Shown: positions 43,809 to 56,005, counted from the first letter of the stretch. The stretch: 64,000 nucleotides of DNA from Scilla litardierei (GCA_030789695.1 CM061141.1:197109689-197173688), one strand, 5' to 3'. Numbers and translations: made by a program. The notes: generated from the letters alone by a model not told the origin.

Positions 43809-46041
43809 TTCACTAATTTTTAAATTTGATTAAATCGTTCGTTATTAAGCTTTAAAACGATCGTAAAATTAGTGGGAGGATATAGATAGATGAAAGCCAT
43901 TCTACCTATATTTAATTTTGAACATATGCCAAAACTAGGGCAAGACTATGTTTACCGAAGGAATCAAAATATAATATTGGAATAAGCTAACTGGTCAAAT
44001 AGTTGATTAATTGAATATCAAGTTAAATTCTAATTGATGGAATTAAACTATATTCTCGTTGACATTAAATGACCTTCTAAAGAACAGACTTAAGAAATAT
44101 GATTTCATTAAGTTCTGGGTCCAACAAATAAATTAAAGCTACATGTCACTCTTCTCTATATGAGGCAGCTTGAACATATAGGATATTCGTAGTATGTTTC
44201 TCCCTACAACTTGTCGAGCTACCCTCAAGGTTGTATGGACAAACAATTCTGATCCGCAAAGTTCGAGATTTCGATCAAACCGTTTGAGTCGAATACGAGT
44301 GCATGAGCGGTGCAAGACTATGTATCCCAACCGGATCTTGAGACAAGCAACTTCTTGAGCTAAACTCGAGATTACAAAGCTCAAGCGTTTGGATACATAA
44401 GATGCTTGCATAGCTATTTATGTTGGGTAAATTAATATCTAAATGTGATTTAGAAAAGGAAGAAGGCACTCCGGATAGTCAATTGAGAAAGTTAGTTTAA
44501 TTTATCATTAGTAAAGGCATAAGTAGGAGGAAATGAAAATGTGATATATTTTGAGGTCACGATTTCAGAATAAATAGTTATACAAAAACGTCTAACACAT
44601 TTTTTTGACGAATGTCATCACCTTGCTTCGGAAGCAATGTTTTGTGTTAAGTAATTTGTAATAACTATATATATATATATTAAATGTTAATATATAAATA
44701 CACAAGATAGTAGCAAACTTATATGGTAAAATAGACTAGGCCGTATCGAGAGACTAAGCTTCACAAGTCACATAAAGAGGGGTTTGACCTCTCATATTAT
44801 GAAGTCTACGGACACTTGTGAGTCTTATCCTCTTAGATAAAATGGCCGAACCCCATCTGTGAGACAGTGGGAGAATGAGTTGTCGAACTCAGTCTAGTAC
44901 ATACTGATGTACCCGAGTCTAGATCAACCAAAATAAGTTATTCGTATATTTTATTAAGACACGTGTTCTTGATGAAACACAAGTCTGAAATAATAAAGAA
45001 CGAAAAGACAAAAGTATTTAAACTGATTCGATTAGATCGAATGGCTAAATACTTAGCTACATAAAATCTTGTGTAATTAAAAGAAAATGTGATTTTCTCT
45101 CAGGTCAAGTCTGTTAACACATCAGTGTGTTAAAAGGTATGAATCACACTTAGTTAGACTCGGTGCGATCCATAACAAGTGACTCTGAGTTAAGTCCTTC
45201 CTCTGGGTTAAGTCCCAGATAGTAATGCCTAGGTTTTGATAATGTTCTATGAGGACATTATCAATAAGATATTCATTAAATCAAGCATTAGGAAGTTGTA
45301 TAATTACTCGAATCTCGTGAGACGAAGAGTCGAGTTAGACATCATAACTGATGATGACTTAGTCAACTTCCGGGATGAAATTTGGAGAAGTAACTCCGAT
45401 TTTAAAAACTTGATGCAACCAGAATAGGTCCGTGTGCGTAATTAAATTTTGGAATTTAGTTTACGTGCCCAAGGAAAATGTTTCCTCACTTACTACAAGT
45501 AAATCTTTAAGTTGAAAGATTGGTGAAGAAAAGAAAAATAGTGAAGTGCAATCATGTTGGTCAAGAACGGTTTTTCCATACTAATTCCTATAAAACGGAT
45601 TATAATGAAACCGTTTTCCACCAGCAGATGTGTACAGAACTACTCGGACCAAACTTGATGTAAACGCTTAAGTTGATCATGAAAATTGGAGTATTCACTT
45701 ACAAGTTCGTTTTTCTAAATATGATTTAGACGGACCAACTTATATGAATTAACCAGATAATTTTCAAGGTCAGTGGGAGCCTGTAAATTACATGTGAGGC
45801 ATCAAAGGGATGGAACATATATTTTGACAAAGTGATCAAAAGAGTTTGATTCTTTATCAGAAATAAATATGAGCCATTTGAAATGACCAGTAACTGATTT
45901 AAATGATTATCGTAAGGTACGATGAATTGGATAAGATCCAAGTAAATTAAAATATTATGGATTCTGAAAGACCAAATGAATTATTTGAATGAGATTCAAA
46001 TGGTTGGTCTAAACATAGAAACCCTTAAGTCTATAATGTAG

Positions 46042-46104
46042 ACGGTTTTAGCAGATCCACTCATGAAGGCTCTACCACATGAAGTCGGGAAAACTTATGT
46101 GTAA
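46042..46104 (+). pseudogene. Relic of a Copia pol C-terminus in A2
   Basis: Translates TVLADPLMKALPHEVGKTYV then TAA, preceded by an in-frame TAG. The core VxADPLxKAL is the conserved C-terminal motif of Copia RNase H. The same relic is at 14762-14824 (+) and 11495-11553 (-) in A1. It lies just upstream of the first tract-like module, where the pol gene would end in an autonomous element. Confidence 0.7.
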
Positions 46105-46139
46105 AAACGGTATGAGATACCGAGATAAATGGGCCCGAG

Positions 46140-46165
46140 TGCAAGTGGGAGATGTTGAGAGATGA
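46140..46165 (+). promoter_or_regulatory. Ancestral tract / LTR-start-like module in A2 interior
   Basis: GAGTGCAAGTGGGAGATG followed by TTGAGAGATGATACCC resembles a tract plus LTR start, but the true LTR starts 1.13 kb later at 47283, after a second copy of the same tract. Matching modules are in A1 near 11440 (minus) and 14860 (plus). Confidence 0.7.
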
Positions 46166-47282
46166 TACCCTCGATGCTATCTATTTTCATATGTGCATAG
46201 CACAAACATCTTGTTCGAAATAACAGTAAGCTGTTTGGTAATAATTTATCTAAGTTATGTTATAATTAGATATTAACTTAGGTAAAGTCCTAAGACTTTA
46301 TGCGAGGTCAAACAGGTATCGAGATGAGTATCTCGATCATGGAGAAATGTTTGACCCTCTGTAGCATAAGTCTAAAAGGGTTCGTGGTCGTAGATGTTTC
46401 GAGACAAGGATATCGAAACATCGGATAGACCATTGTGTCTTAGTCTTCACCGTTTAGCGGTGGCGATGATCTCATGATCGCTTGACTTGGCGAAGTCGTA
46501 GACGAGACACAGGTGCTCAGTAGAGAATGAGTTCACCGAACGATCCACAAGAGTTATCATATGGTTCTATTGACCAATCTGTCAATGATGACTCTGAGTG
46601 ATGATAGGCTAGTTGGTCTTTTGACTTGAGGTCATTTTGACGAACCTGTGCGTGAACGGTGCCACTTAGATCAAATGACCTAGCTTCGAGGCAAGGCCTG
46701 TCGAAAGGTCTTTGATTGGGTGACACTTGAAGCGTATGAGGAGAGTAATGACCAAGATAGGATTCGTCTCTTCCGGTCAATGGGAGTTAGTGTCGTAGGG
46801 TTAGTTCGGTCTTTAGTAAAAACTCTGGCCAGAGTATGTTTGAAGAAGTCCAACATTTTTTGACTAAAAGATCGATAGAAACTAACCGGAGTCAAGTTAT
46901 TGGGGTTGACAGTTTGACCGTACCCTAGACATGATCTACACGACATAGTTTAGACGAAAAGACTATAACTGCGGAATTCATCACGGAAACAGTCAGGGTG
47001 GTCCCGACAATACTCATGTCAATGAGTTAACCACATAATGATGATTCCTGAAGCAGGGACGACAACCACTGCTCGTGGTCACTGCCGTATAGGGCTTCGA
47101 GCTCAACCTGTTGTAAGGGTCAGGCTGTAGGGTCTCACACAGAGTGCGATCTTCGTCTAGTAATAGGTAGAAATTAGTTAGGGAGAATAATTTGCATTTG
47201 ATGCAAGGGATAAAATATTGCAAAAGATGTTTGCAATCATCTCCTGCATTCAGAATAAATGATCCTGAGTGCAAGTGGGAGA

Positions 47283-48498
47283 TGTAGAGGAATATGCCCT
47301 CGGATCATTTGTATTTGATGCAAATGATAATTTAAGCTTAGATATGAACTATTTTGCCTTTGATGCAAAAGAGATTAAATGTGTCTTAAATTGTTTAAGA
47401 CTATATTTAATTAAATAAATGCGTTGAAAAGGTTACCTAGATGACAGGATCGTCCCGCTCTAAATGCAGGTTCAAACCGGGTCAAAAACGGAGTCCAAAT
47501 GCACAAGTTATAGCCAAAACAAGTCAGCCCAAACTATTGGGCTGAAACCTGCGAAAATGGAGGCCCACCAAGCCCGAATTTTCTGGTTAGGGTTTTTGAA
47601 ACCTGGGATTTTCTTGACGGCTACGTTTCTAAGAGAAGCATGACTTTTGGCTATCTTTGGACAATTGTTTGAAGGGTCAAACGGACTTGGATTGACGAGC
47701 CGTTTTTTCCTACGCGTTCACCGTTGAACACCCTTCGAATTGATAGGTTGTATCAATCATGAAGATCAACGGTGAGTGAGTTAAAATTCACGGAAGTTTG
47801 CACTTTGTGAAGTGCAAACTAACTTGATTTTGATTAACTCAAATTAATAGTCCCACATCGGATTTTGAGAAAGGGGAGTAGTCAGCCGCCTATATAAATA
47901 GGGGTCTGCTCTCCTCCTCAAAACTCGTCCCAAGCTCTAGATCTGAGCGGCTCTCGTAAATGTTGGAGCACGCTCGGATCTAAGCTAAATTAATATTCTC
48001 CTCTCCCTATAAATTTCTGCCTTGCTCCTGAGGGCTCTAGCAAAGCCGCAAAGGAATTCGGATTCAGATCCGAAATCTAGGCGGAGGTTTCACTCGCGTG
48101 AAACTTTCTTCGGCGGTGGGTGGCTCGGCGACACGGGGATTGATCACCTCGGGATGCGGAGCGGTTCTAGGAGCGGTGCGGGGAGCGGTTCAAGGAGCGG
48201 CTCGGCGTGAGACGGGAGCAGCTCGGAAGACGGCGCGGAACATCTCGCCTGCCCCAGGGCTGAGATTTCGGGTATGTGTTTAAGTTTTCATTTAATTATT
48301 CGCAGTAGTTAGATCCCTCTTGGGGTGGTCAGATCCACCCCAAGTTGGCAGAGTTCCTGGCTAATAGGGTCTGGTTCCTTAGGGTTGCATGTTAATTAGA
48401 TTAACATAAAATTTTTCCGCTGCATTTCTGTCTATGTTCCGTCCGACTTAGGACGGGACTAGAGATTTTGTGCCCTAAGGGTCCCAGAAAACCCATCA
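47283..48498 (+). mobile_element. A2 3' LTR (1216 bp)
   Basis: Same length as the 5' LTR with few substitutions, TATA-like box at 47890-47900, followed by the duplication gatgt. Confidence 0.92.
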
Positions 48499-48500
48499 GA

Positions 48501-51041
48501 TGTAATGACTGGTTTTCATGTATCTGGATTTATATTATATTATAATATATGTTTTGGTGGATTTTCTCCTCATGTGTGGTTTTCGTCTCCATAACTTTCA
48601 TTTTCGATCGTTTCGTCGTGTTTTCTCGTTTCTTCCTTTGGATCGTCGATTTCGGAGTAAGTCATTCATGACGGGCTTCATAACGGTCGTATCTTACTAT
48701 TAGATCAAGCCTAGGAGTCTTAGGAATCGATCCCGGAGCTCCGCGCTCCGTATCGGAACTTTTGGTGCTTATTAGCCGGTGTAAGAAGGGGCACCGACCG
48801 ACTAGATGACGATCCAGTCGGTCGGCAATCCTTCTTGGACCGACTAGTTGGCTTTCTAAATTTCTCAGGAGTTACTGTTTATCGTTAGTCGGTCTAAGAA
48901 CGTTGGTTGACCGACTAGGTTGCAAACAAGTCGGTCGGCAATGCTTCTTTAACCGACTAACACATCATCTAAATTTTAGTATCAGTACTGTTCATTCTTA
49001 GTCGGTCTAAGTTCATCTTTCGACCGACTAGTTGTTAAACTAGTCGGTTAAGTTTTGTACTCAGACCGACTAATTTTTGGTTCTTCTGTACAGTCGAGTT
49101 ACTGTTTACTCTTAGTCGGTCTAAGAACGTTCACCGACCGACTAGATGTCAAACTAGTCGGTCAGTAGTTGTTCATCGACCGACTAAATCTAAATCCTAT
49201 TTTTGTTCAGAAGTTACTGTTTACACTTAGTCGGTCTGCGTTGGTCAACCGACCGACTAGTTGCCAAACTAGTCGGTCAGTGGTTGCTCTTTGACGGACT
49301 AATCTGTGTTAAAACCCTAATTTCTGGGCAGCCGCCAGCCCATCCTATTTAAACCCCTCCCAAACGTTTTCTTCTTCCTCCACTCGACCCAAAACCCTAT
49401 TTTCTCCCCCATTGAGCCCCCTTCTTCCTCAAACCCTTATTCCTCCATTCCAAGCTCATCCTACATCATCCAAACCAACCCTCAACACATTCTACCCCTC
49501 ATCTTCCCCAAATCTCCATCAAATCCCCAAAATCCCCCAAAAACCCTAGTTCTCCAAACTTCTCCATTCGTTTCCAGATCTGGTCCCCAGGTTCTCCGGA
49601 GTGTTTCTTCCGCCTCCTCACGGTAAGAAATCGATCTCTTGATGTTTTCATAACCTATTTGTATTTTTATGAAACCCTAATGAAATGGATGTTGTATTGA
49701 TGATTGTTTCCCCATAACAGCGATTTCCCCGTAGATTAGCATCCGCGAGACGAACCTTCGTGATCGTCATCCCCGGTGCTAGGCAAGTGAAACTTGCCAC
49801 TTATGGTTTAGGCCATGTTTTAGGCCATTTGCTTGTTGTAGGCGTAAAAGAGGCTAGGCGATGAAATGACACTCGCCTAGGCGCAAATTTAGGAACTAGC
49901 TTGACAACAAAGCTAGATCCGACATTTATCATGTTGCACAATTACCATGTCATGTTTAAATTCCATTAACGGTACGCAAATTAATTGTCATGTCATTGCA
50001 TTCTTTAAGTGATCCCGTGATTGCGTAGCATCGCTACAATACTTGTGTTTGCTGGCTCGTGACCTGAAGCGAGCATAATGAGTTGCTAACCCTAATGCTC
50101 GATATTGAATTGTGAACTATGAAAACAAGCTCCCGTGCGGGGCAACCCTGGCTCACTTGCTGGGCTCATGTACAGGGACCCTGGCTTGTTTACGTGTGGG
50201 ATGGGGTAAGAGTTAAGCGGTCATTCCACTGGGGGTCTGCCTGATCAGCAACTGCAGTTGTAAGGCGTAAACTCTGGGGTGTGGTAGTGTTTAGCGCCGA
50301 TCAGCGTGAATGTTATACCATTCAGCTGAAGGGCGTAAACATCTACAAACAACAGTGAAACGTGAATAGTGAATTGATTGAGATTGTTAGTAGCTTGGCT
50401 ACTCTTGTCTTGTCCCGATAATTGTTCTCTTGTACTTATTGTTCACCATGTCTTGCTTGTGCACTCATGTTATAACTGCCATGTCATGCATACTAAAACT
50501 GCTAGGTTGCTAGTTGCCTTACTTCCAGTTTCCTTGCCCAAGTCTTTTAGACTTGCTGACATGTGCCCCTTTACTCTTTTGGGTGACACATGTTAGATCC
50601 TGAGCCTGAGTACCTTGTTGAGGACGAGGTGTTTGCTGACGCCGAGCCCGAGCTTGTGTTTGACGGGGAGTACGTGGACACTGGGGACCAGTCCTAGTGT
50701 TTTCGTTGTGTTTTCCTTTTGTTTAGACTGCTGTTTTGTTGTCGGTGCGTGGCACCTATACTTTGTTATGTTGTTGCTTTTGTTGGCCTTGTTCTGGGCT
50801 TTTAGACTCTTTCTTTTAGCCTGGTGGCTTTTCTGGATGTTGAACTTATTTTCATGTTGGACAATTTATGAGATATGAGAATTTTATTTGTCTCTCCTTT
50901 TATTATTATTGTTGCTCCGTTTGTGGTTACATGGACCTGCTTATGTTTTATTGACGCTTATCGGGTTTGGGGCTTCACAGCTACACTCTCGTGCGGACCT
51001 TTTCATGTCTCGCCTCCATTTTAGGGAAGCGGGTCGTGACA
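48501..51041 (+). mobile_element. Element C 3' LTR (2541 bp)
   Basis: Pair of 20973-23515. Its first three bases are part of A2's target duplication. It carries its own copy of the hairpin-module array (48793-49305) and ends GTCGTGACA, followed by caatc and LINE2. Confidence 0.92.
48793..49305 (+). repeat. TAGTCGGTC/GACCGACTA hairpin-module array in C 3' LTR
   Basis: Same organisation as 21263-21774. Some pairs are better preserved here, e.g. CTAGTCGGTT where the 5' LTR has CTTGTCGGTT, and GACCGACTAAA where the 5' LTR has GACCGACAAAA. Confidence 0.85.
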
Positions 51042-51046
51042 CAATC

Positions 51047-52647
51047 CTTCCAGAGATGGAAAGTAATTTGGAAGACCATCCCTGGAGTCTTTTTTTCCAC
51101 TTGTCCAATAATTTCCCATACATCGATGCTTTCGGGTACTTAGGGGATAGAGGAAGTCACAAGTAAGTGGTGAGGGAAGAAACCATTTTGATTCCAAGAA
51201 TGCCAGCCAAACCCCTTGGGTTGCGCGCTCCCTTGCTGTAAATAGAAGAGCTCTTATCTACATTGACATGAAGCCCTGAGTAATCTTTGAAAGTGCTAAG
51301 GAGGTCCTTGAGCCCCTCAAACGACCTTGAATTAGCTCTGCAAAAAACTAGTAGGTCATCGATGAACAAAAGATGGGAGATAGAACCAGAACGCCTCATA
51401 AGTTGAATAGATTGACGGGATTCAGCTCTCGGCATAAGTAATGTAAATGCTTCCATAACTAGCACGAATAGATAGGGAGAGAGGGGATCCCTTTGGCGAA
51501 GACCACGATTAGACATGAAGTACCCTTCAGGAGACCCGTCAATTAAAACAGAGAAGGAAGCTGTAGAAATGCATTCAGAAATCCAACCTTTAAATCTCTC
51601 CTTGAAACCCATCTGATGTAGCATGTAGATCACACAGTCTCTGTTAACACTGTCAAAAGCCTTACGAATATCCAATTTAATACAAGCCCTCGCCCCCATA
51701 GGATTACTAAAATCACTGATTTGTTCATGGGCTATAAGAGTACAATTAGCTAGAAGCATGTCTTTTAAGAATGCAGCCTGATTAGGCGAGATTAAGTCAC
51801 AGATAGCCAGCTTCAGTCTGTTGTATAGGACCTTACTAATAATTTTGTAAATAACATTACAGCATGTGATCGGCCTGCAATCTCCCAATCCCGAAGCCTT
51901 GGCATTTTTAGGAACCAGAGTTAAAATAGTGTGGTTTATCTGGCGAAGCATCCGTCCTGAAATGAAAAAAGAGGAGACAACATTGACAACATCCTCATCG
52001 ATAATACCCAAAGAATGGTGGAAAAAGTAGTCGTTGAATCCATCTGGTCTAGGCGCTTTGTCCTTCCCTATTTGGAAGGTCGCCGTTTTAATCTACTCCA
52101 CAGTAATACTACGATCCATCCAAATAGCCGCTTCCGAGGTTAACCTGCGCTTGGGAGTAAGGGGTGGAAAATCAATCAAGTAATTTTCCTGGTTATAAAG
52201 ACCCTTGAAGAAAAGGGGTGCCTCAGTCCTGAGGCCAGCAGTAGTAGTATTCCTTTCTCCATCAGGGGAGACAAGATGACTGAGGTTGTTATAGCATTGT
52301 CAGGATTTCATTGCAGTGTAAAAAACTTTGAATTCATGTCTCCCAGACTTAACCAGTTCTGAGGAATTTTCTGGCGTAAATCAGCTTCCTCAACATCCAA
52401 AGCATGGGCTAGATTATTAGCAGCTAGAATCTCCAAAATTTGGTTATTGTGATCCACATTCAGTGAGGGTCTAATTGCAATTCCTCCAACCGCCTCCTAT
52501 ACTTGCTGATGTTGGTGCCATCCCTATGCCGAATGGACCAACATTTCAGAGCATGTTTCAGATTTTTCAGCTTACCGACAAGCCTCATCATTGGCGAACC
52601 CTCCACATAGACATGTTGTGATATGATTCCCCGGATTTGGTTTTGAA
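51047..52647 (-). pseudogene. LINE2 reverse transcriptase (N-terminal part of ORF2 fragment)
   Basis: The minus-strand ORF 51157-52011 encodes a non-LTR RT: ISKVLYNRLKLAICDLISPN, QAAFLKDMLL, CIKLDIRKAFDSVNR, GLRQRDPLSPYLFVLVMEAF and the catalytic FIDDLLVF. A TGA near 51160 separates it from the thumb region (LLDKWKKRLQGWSSKLLSIS), after which C interrupts the gene at 51041. Upstream, a TAG near 52095 precedes KDKAPRPDGFNDYFF, and the endonuclease-RT linker (LKNLKHALKCWSIRHRDG) is seen to about 52640. There is no endonuclease domain, so LINE2 is 5'-truncated or cut by F'. Function is lost. Confidence 0.88.
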
Positions 52648-54330
52648 TGATGAGCAAACATAAATAATGTATACTAACTTATTTGTGAGCGCAGTTATGG
52701 AGATCATCGCCAAAATTCCACGTTCATCAAAAGCGACATCTCAAGACTTCTCAATACGCGTGATCGTGTGCCTGGAGCTTCGTTGAAGCTCAAGGAGCAA
52801 TATGGAAGTCAAAAGGAATGAAGATTGAAGCTTTGAAGACGGTTCGTAAGGTTTATTTTATAGTCTTCTAGCTTCATAGATTAGAATGTTAAGCCTTGAG
52901 TAGGACTTACTTTATAATCTTCATTTCGCTCATATCTTAGAGCTAGGATATTCATAGAAGCCATTAGAAACTTTCCCGAAGCCTATCGCTTCTTCCCTCG
53001 GCTTCGAGTGCATGTTAGTTGGTTCAAGAAGAGTCACCAACCGACTAGATGACGATCTAGTCGGTCAGTAACTCTACATGAACCGACTAGATGCCTTGCT
53101 TTATTCAGCTCTTTCCAGGTTGATCAATTAGTCGGTCAAAGAAGAGTCACCGACCGACTAGATGACGATCTAGTCGGTTAGGAATCCTTCTTGGACCGAC
53201 TTGTTGAGCTTGCCTCTGTACAGCCTGAGTTAATGTTTCGAGTTAGTCGGTCAAAGAACGTTTACCGACCGACTAGTTGAGAAACTAGTCGGTCAGCATT
53301 TGTTCTTAAACCGACTAAGTCATCTTGAAGTCAACCTATTCTATTTCGACGTTAGTCGGTCAAAGATCATTCACCGACCGACTAGTTGTGAAACTAGTCG
53401 GTCGACAAGTCTTCTTAGACCGACTAGTTGTCTTTGCCTGTTCTTCGACTTCTTGGCTGTTCTACTGTTAGTCGGTCTACGTTGTATCACCGACCGATTA
53501 GTTGATGAACTAGTCGGTCAGTGATCCTTCTTTGACCGACTAGTCTGGTTCAGAATAGAGCCGTTGGAGACTTTCTTGAAACATTTTTCTCTCCCTCTCT
53601 CCTCTATCCTATATATAGTTGGAGGGGGCTCTTTCATAAGATCCAAGGCTGCCATTTTAGAGATTTGGAGAAATCTAAGAGAAACTATTCAACTCCATTC
53701 TAAAGCTTTCTCTCCCTCACAAGAATCTCTCCCTCAACTCCTTGAGCCATTTCCTCTAGAGAGATTCTCTCCATTGTGAGCCTTCCAAGCCAATAGCTTG
53801 ATCCAAGTCACCATACTCCACCCTAGGCTTCCATTGCTGGTCATCTTCTTGAAGCTAGGGTTTGGTGGCATCATCTTCCTCAAAATCCATCATTGCCCTA
53901 ATTTGGTAAGTATACTCAAGGCATAGAATTTTGTAAGGTAAGAGTTTATTTCATTTCTATCGTATTTGAATTGTGTCTCTCGGTTGTGAGAGAGGTGTGA
54001 TCCCGGTTTGTGGGAGTCACATGTCTTTTGTATGATTTGACTTGTGAAGGTTTTTCACAAGTATTTTATAGTGGAAATCTTGAGTTAGGGTTGCTAACTC
54101 AAGTATCCGGAGGGGATCCGGGTGGTTGGGACGTAGGATCACCGGGGATAAGTCGGGGAGACTTGGGTGGATCCGAACCCAGTAACATACTTTGTTTGCG
54201 TTGTTTAATTCTTGTTGACTGTTGTTTAATTCCGCATTGTCGTTTGTTCATTGCACAATAGTTAGGAATAACTCTCTTAATTATTTTAAGTACTATTTGA
54301 TGGAAATTGAATTCCACCTCTAAGTAATTT
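52648..54330 (+). mobile_element. F': truncated LTR, Copia-like
   Basis: Starts TGATGAGCAAAC and resembles the start of the next LTR (TGATGATGAGCACACC), including a nearby TACTAAC motif. It carries a hairpin-module array (53035-53544), a TATA-like CTATATATAG (53609-53618) and a leader-like remainder, but no CA terminus, primer site or gene before the F LTR begins. I read it as an LTR whose 3' end was lost when F inserted, or by recombination. The Copia assignment rests only on the resemblance to F. The boundaries may be off by several bases. Confidence 0.55.
53035..53544 (+). repeat. TAGTCGGTC/GACCGACTA hairpin-module array in F'
   Basis: Five or so modules with GACCGACTAG-loop-CTAGTCGGTC pairs, TTAGTCGGTCAAAGA starts and GACCGACTAG ends. 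One module (53146-53208) matches C's first module at most positions, including the linker AATCCTTCTTGGACCGACT. As in C, it lies upstream of a TATA-like box. Confidence 0.85.
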
Positions 54331-56003
54331 TGATGATGAGCACACCAAATGAATGCTTAGTGTACTAACTACACTACACTTTAAGTATACAGATTTCGTG
54401 AAGCTCTACTAATACTCCAAGAAGCACGCATCAACGCTCCACGACAAAAGACGAACATGGCTAAACTCAAGTGATGAAGCTCAAGCTCAAACAAAGCAAG
54501 AAGCTCAAAGAGAAGCTCATCTTCACTTCATCAAGTTGACTAAACTGCCGAAGACATGTTCTGAATCTAGTGTGAGTGTGTCGTGTCTTTTAGGATATTT
54601 TGTCAAAGCCATATCAAATAGACAACACACACACAAATGATTTCAAAACAAATGTTTTTAACTATCTTCAAAAAATGGTTTTTAAAAGAGCTTTTCTAGT
54701 CACTTCAATTCTCGTAGTGAAACTCCACGCACCCTGGAGTTAACTACACTTTTGACTAGAACAACAGGAAAAACTCCTCTGGGAGTCGACTACCAAAAGT
54801 AGGGAGTCGACTACTTCTCAGAGATGAAAATTTCCTAGACTCCTCTGGGAGTCGACTACCTATATAGGGAGTTGACTACCTGCTGGAAATTTTCAGACGT
54901 TTTGAATTTGAATTTTAAAATCTTTTGAGCAATTTACTCCGAAATTTTTGGGACAAAAGTCAAACCAAATTTGAAATTCAAATCTCAGTTTTTCCCTATA
55001 AATAGAGCTTAATTCTTTTGTGAAAAACAAGATTGAAAAATCAAAAATTCGTAAAAGCTCTTCGTGAATCAAAGCTCTCTAATTTCTTTTCTCTAGCAAA
55101 TTTTAATTTCAGTTTTGTTTGATCTTGCAATATTTTTCCAATTCTTTTGAAGATCATATTATTATTTTATTGGCTAAGTTGTTTTTCAAAATCCTCTCTA
55201 TTATTTCTCTTTAATTCTATTTGAAGGATTTTTGAAAAAGCTCTAGATCACAAAAAACTTATCTCGTATCTTTGTGTGATCTAGACTATCATTCTATTAA
55301 GCCACTACACAATTGTCTATCTTTTGATTGGCTATAGAATCGGGTGTATTTTCAATCTCTATCATTTATTGTAGAGTATTGAACAAATCTCTTATTGTGT
55401 TAATTGTTGGAACACTAGACAAGTCTAGTTGTTGCCAGTTGGAAGTCCTCGGTTTGTGAGGCAAGGGTAAGCCCTAGACAAGTCTAGGCGTTGTGTTCGG
55501 AAATCCTGGTCAAGGCTAGGTCGTTGGAAATCCTAACGAGTGAAGTTAGGTGCTTGTATTTGCCAAGGCAGATAGTGGAAATCTCGTACCGGATTGGTCG
55601 GGGACTGGACGTACCCGAGTTGCGGGGAACCAGGATAAAAATCCTTGTCTTTGCGCTTGCATTTTCTGTGTTTGATTATCTTTGCATTTATTCTATCTTC
55701 AGCAAATATCAATCCTATTTCTATACGCTGAGATTTACATCTGTAATTTTATTTGCTCTAACATATACTCTGGGAGTCGACTACTGCTCATAAGGAGTCG
55801 ACTACCTGCTGTGAATTTTCGCTGTGCACTTTAAATTATATTGTTGATTAAGAACCAAGCGTAGATCGCTCTACTTGGTTTCTTAGGCAACATTGGAAGG
55901 TTTTGTTTTGTGTTGATTGATTAAAGAACGAAAAAGTTTTATCTTTATACAACACTATTCAACCCCCCCTTCTAGTGTTGTTTGCCATCCATAGGATCCA
56001 ACA
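54331..56003 (+). mobile_element. Element F 5' LTR (Copia)
   Basis: Starts TGATGATGAGCACACC (start uncertain) and ends GGATCCAACA, followed by a primer site. A TATA-like CTATAAATAG lies at 54996-55005. GGGAGTCGACTACC-type palindromic motifs repeat at 54784-54885 and again at 55772-55805. No second LTR is in the window. Confidence 0.7.
54784..54885 (+). repeat. GGGAGTCGACTACC motif repeats in F LTR
   Basis: Four copies of GGGAGTCGACTAC(C/T) (one GTTGAC variant) spaced 25-40 bp apart, upstream of the TATA-like box. Two more occur near 55772-55805. GTCGAC is palindromic. The arrangement recalls the repeated motifs in C and F'. Confidence 0.75.
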
Positions 56004-56005
56004 CT

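Larger units (their letters stand above)
43814..47282 (+). other. A2 internal region, 3' part, non-coding
   Basis: 3.5 kb with no intact gene on either strand. It matches the two arms of A1. Notable parts are two weak TTGAG-type hairpins (44210-44230, 44352-44370), a Copia pol relic (46042-46104), a first tract/LTR-start-like module (46140-46165), about 1.1 kb homologous to the U3 part of element B's LTR (46165-47260), and the active tract GAGTGCAAGTGGGAGA (47267-47282). Antisense ORFs at 44139-44411 and 46517-46780 recur in other copies only through DNA similarity. Confidence 0.8.
36977..48498 (+). mobile_element. Element A2: LARD (non-coding Copia-derived LTR element), holding solo LTR E
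   Basis: The LTRs 36977-38192 and 47283-48498 are both 1216 bp. Target duplication gatgt lies at 36972-36976 and 48499-48503. Primer site, leader, tract and termini are intact, but without E the 5.1 kb interior contains no Gag or Pol ORF. A short relic of a Copia pol C-terminus (46042-46104) indicates its origin. It must have been mobilised by proteins from another element. It is the reference copy for the rearranged A1. Confidence 0.93.
20973..51041 (+). mobile_element. Element C: Ty3/Gypsy retrotransposon, Tekay-like chromovirus, hosting D and A2
   Basis: LTRs at 20973-23515 and 48501-51041 start TGTAAYGACTGG and end GGGTCGTGACA. The target duplication caatc flanks both ends and the host is LINE2. 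The domain order gag, protease, RT, RNase H, integrase and chromodomain-like tail is Gypsy. The integrase C-terminus ([14 protein letters not shown], then [12 protein letters not shown]) fits the Tekay/Del chromovirus lineage. Without D and A2 the element would be about 9.9 kb. Pol is broken by a one-base deletion near 25430, TAG stops at 26578 and 26953, and the insertion of D at 27417. Confidence 0.93.
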
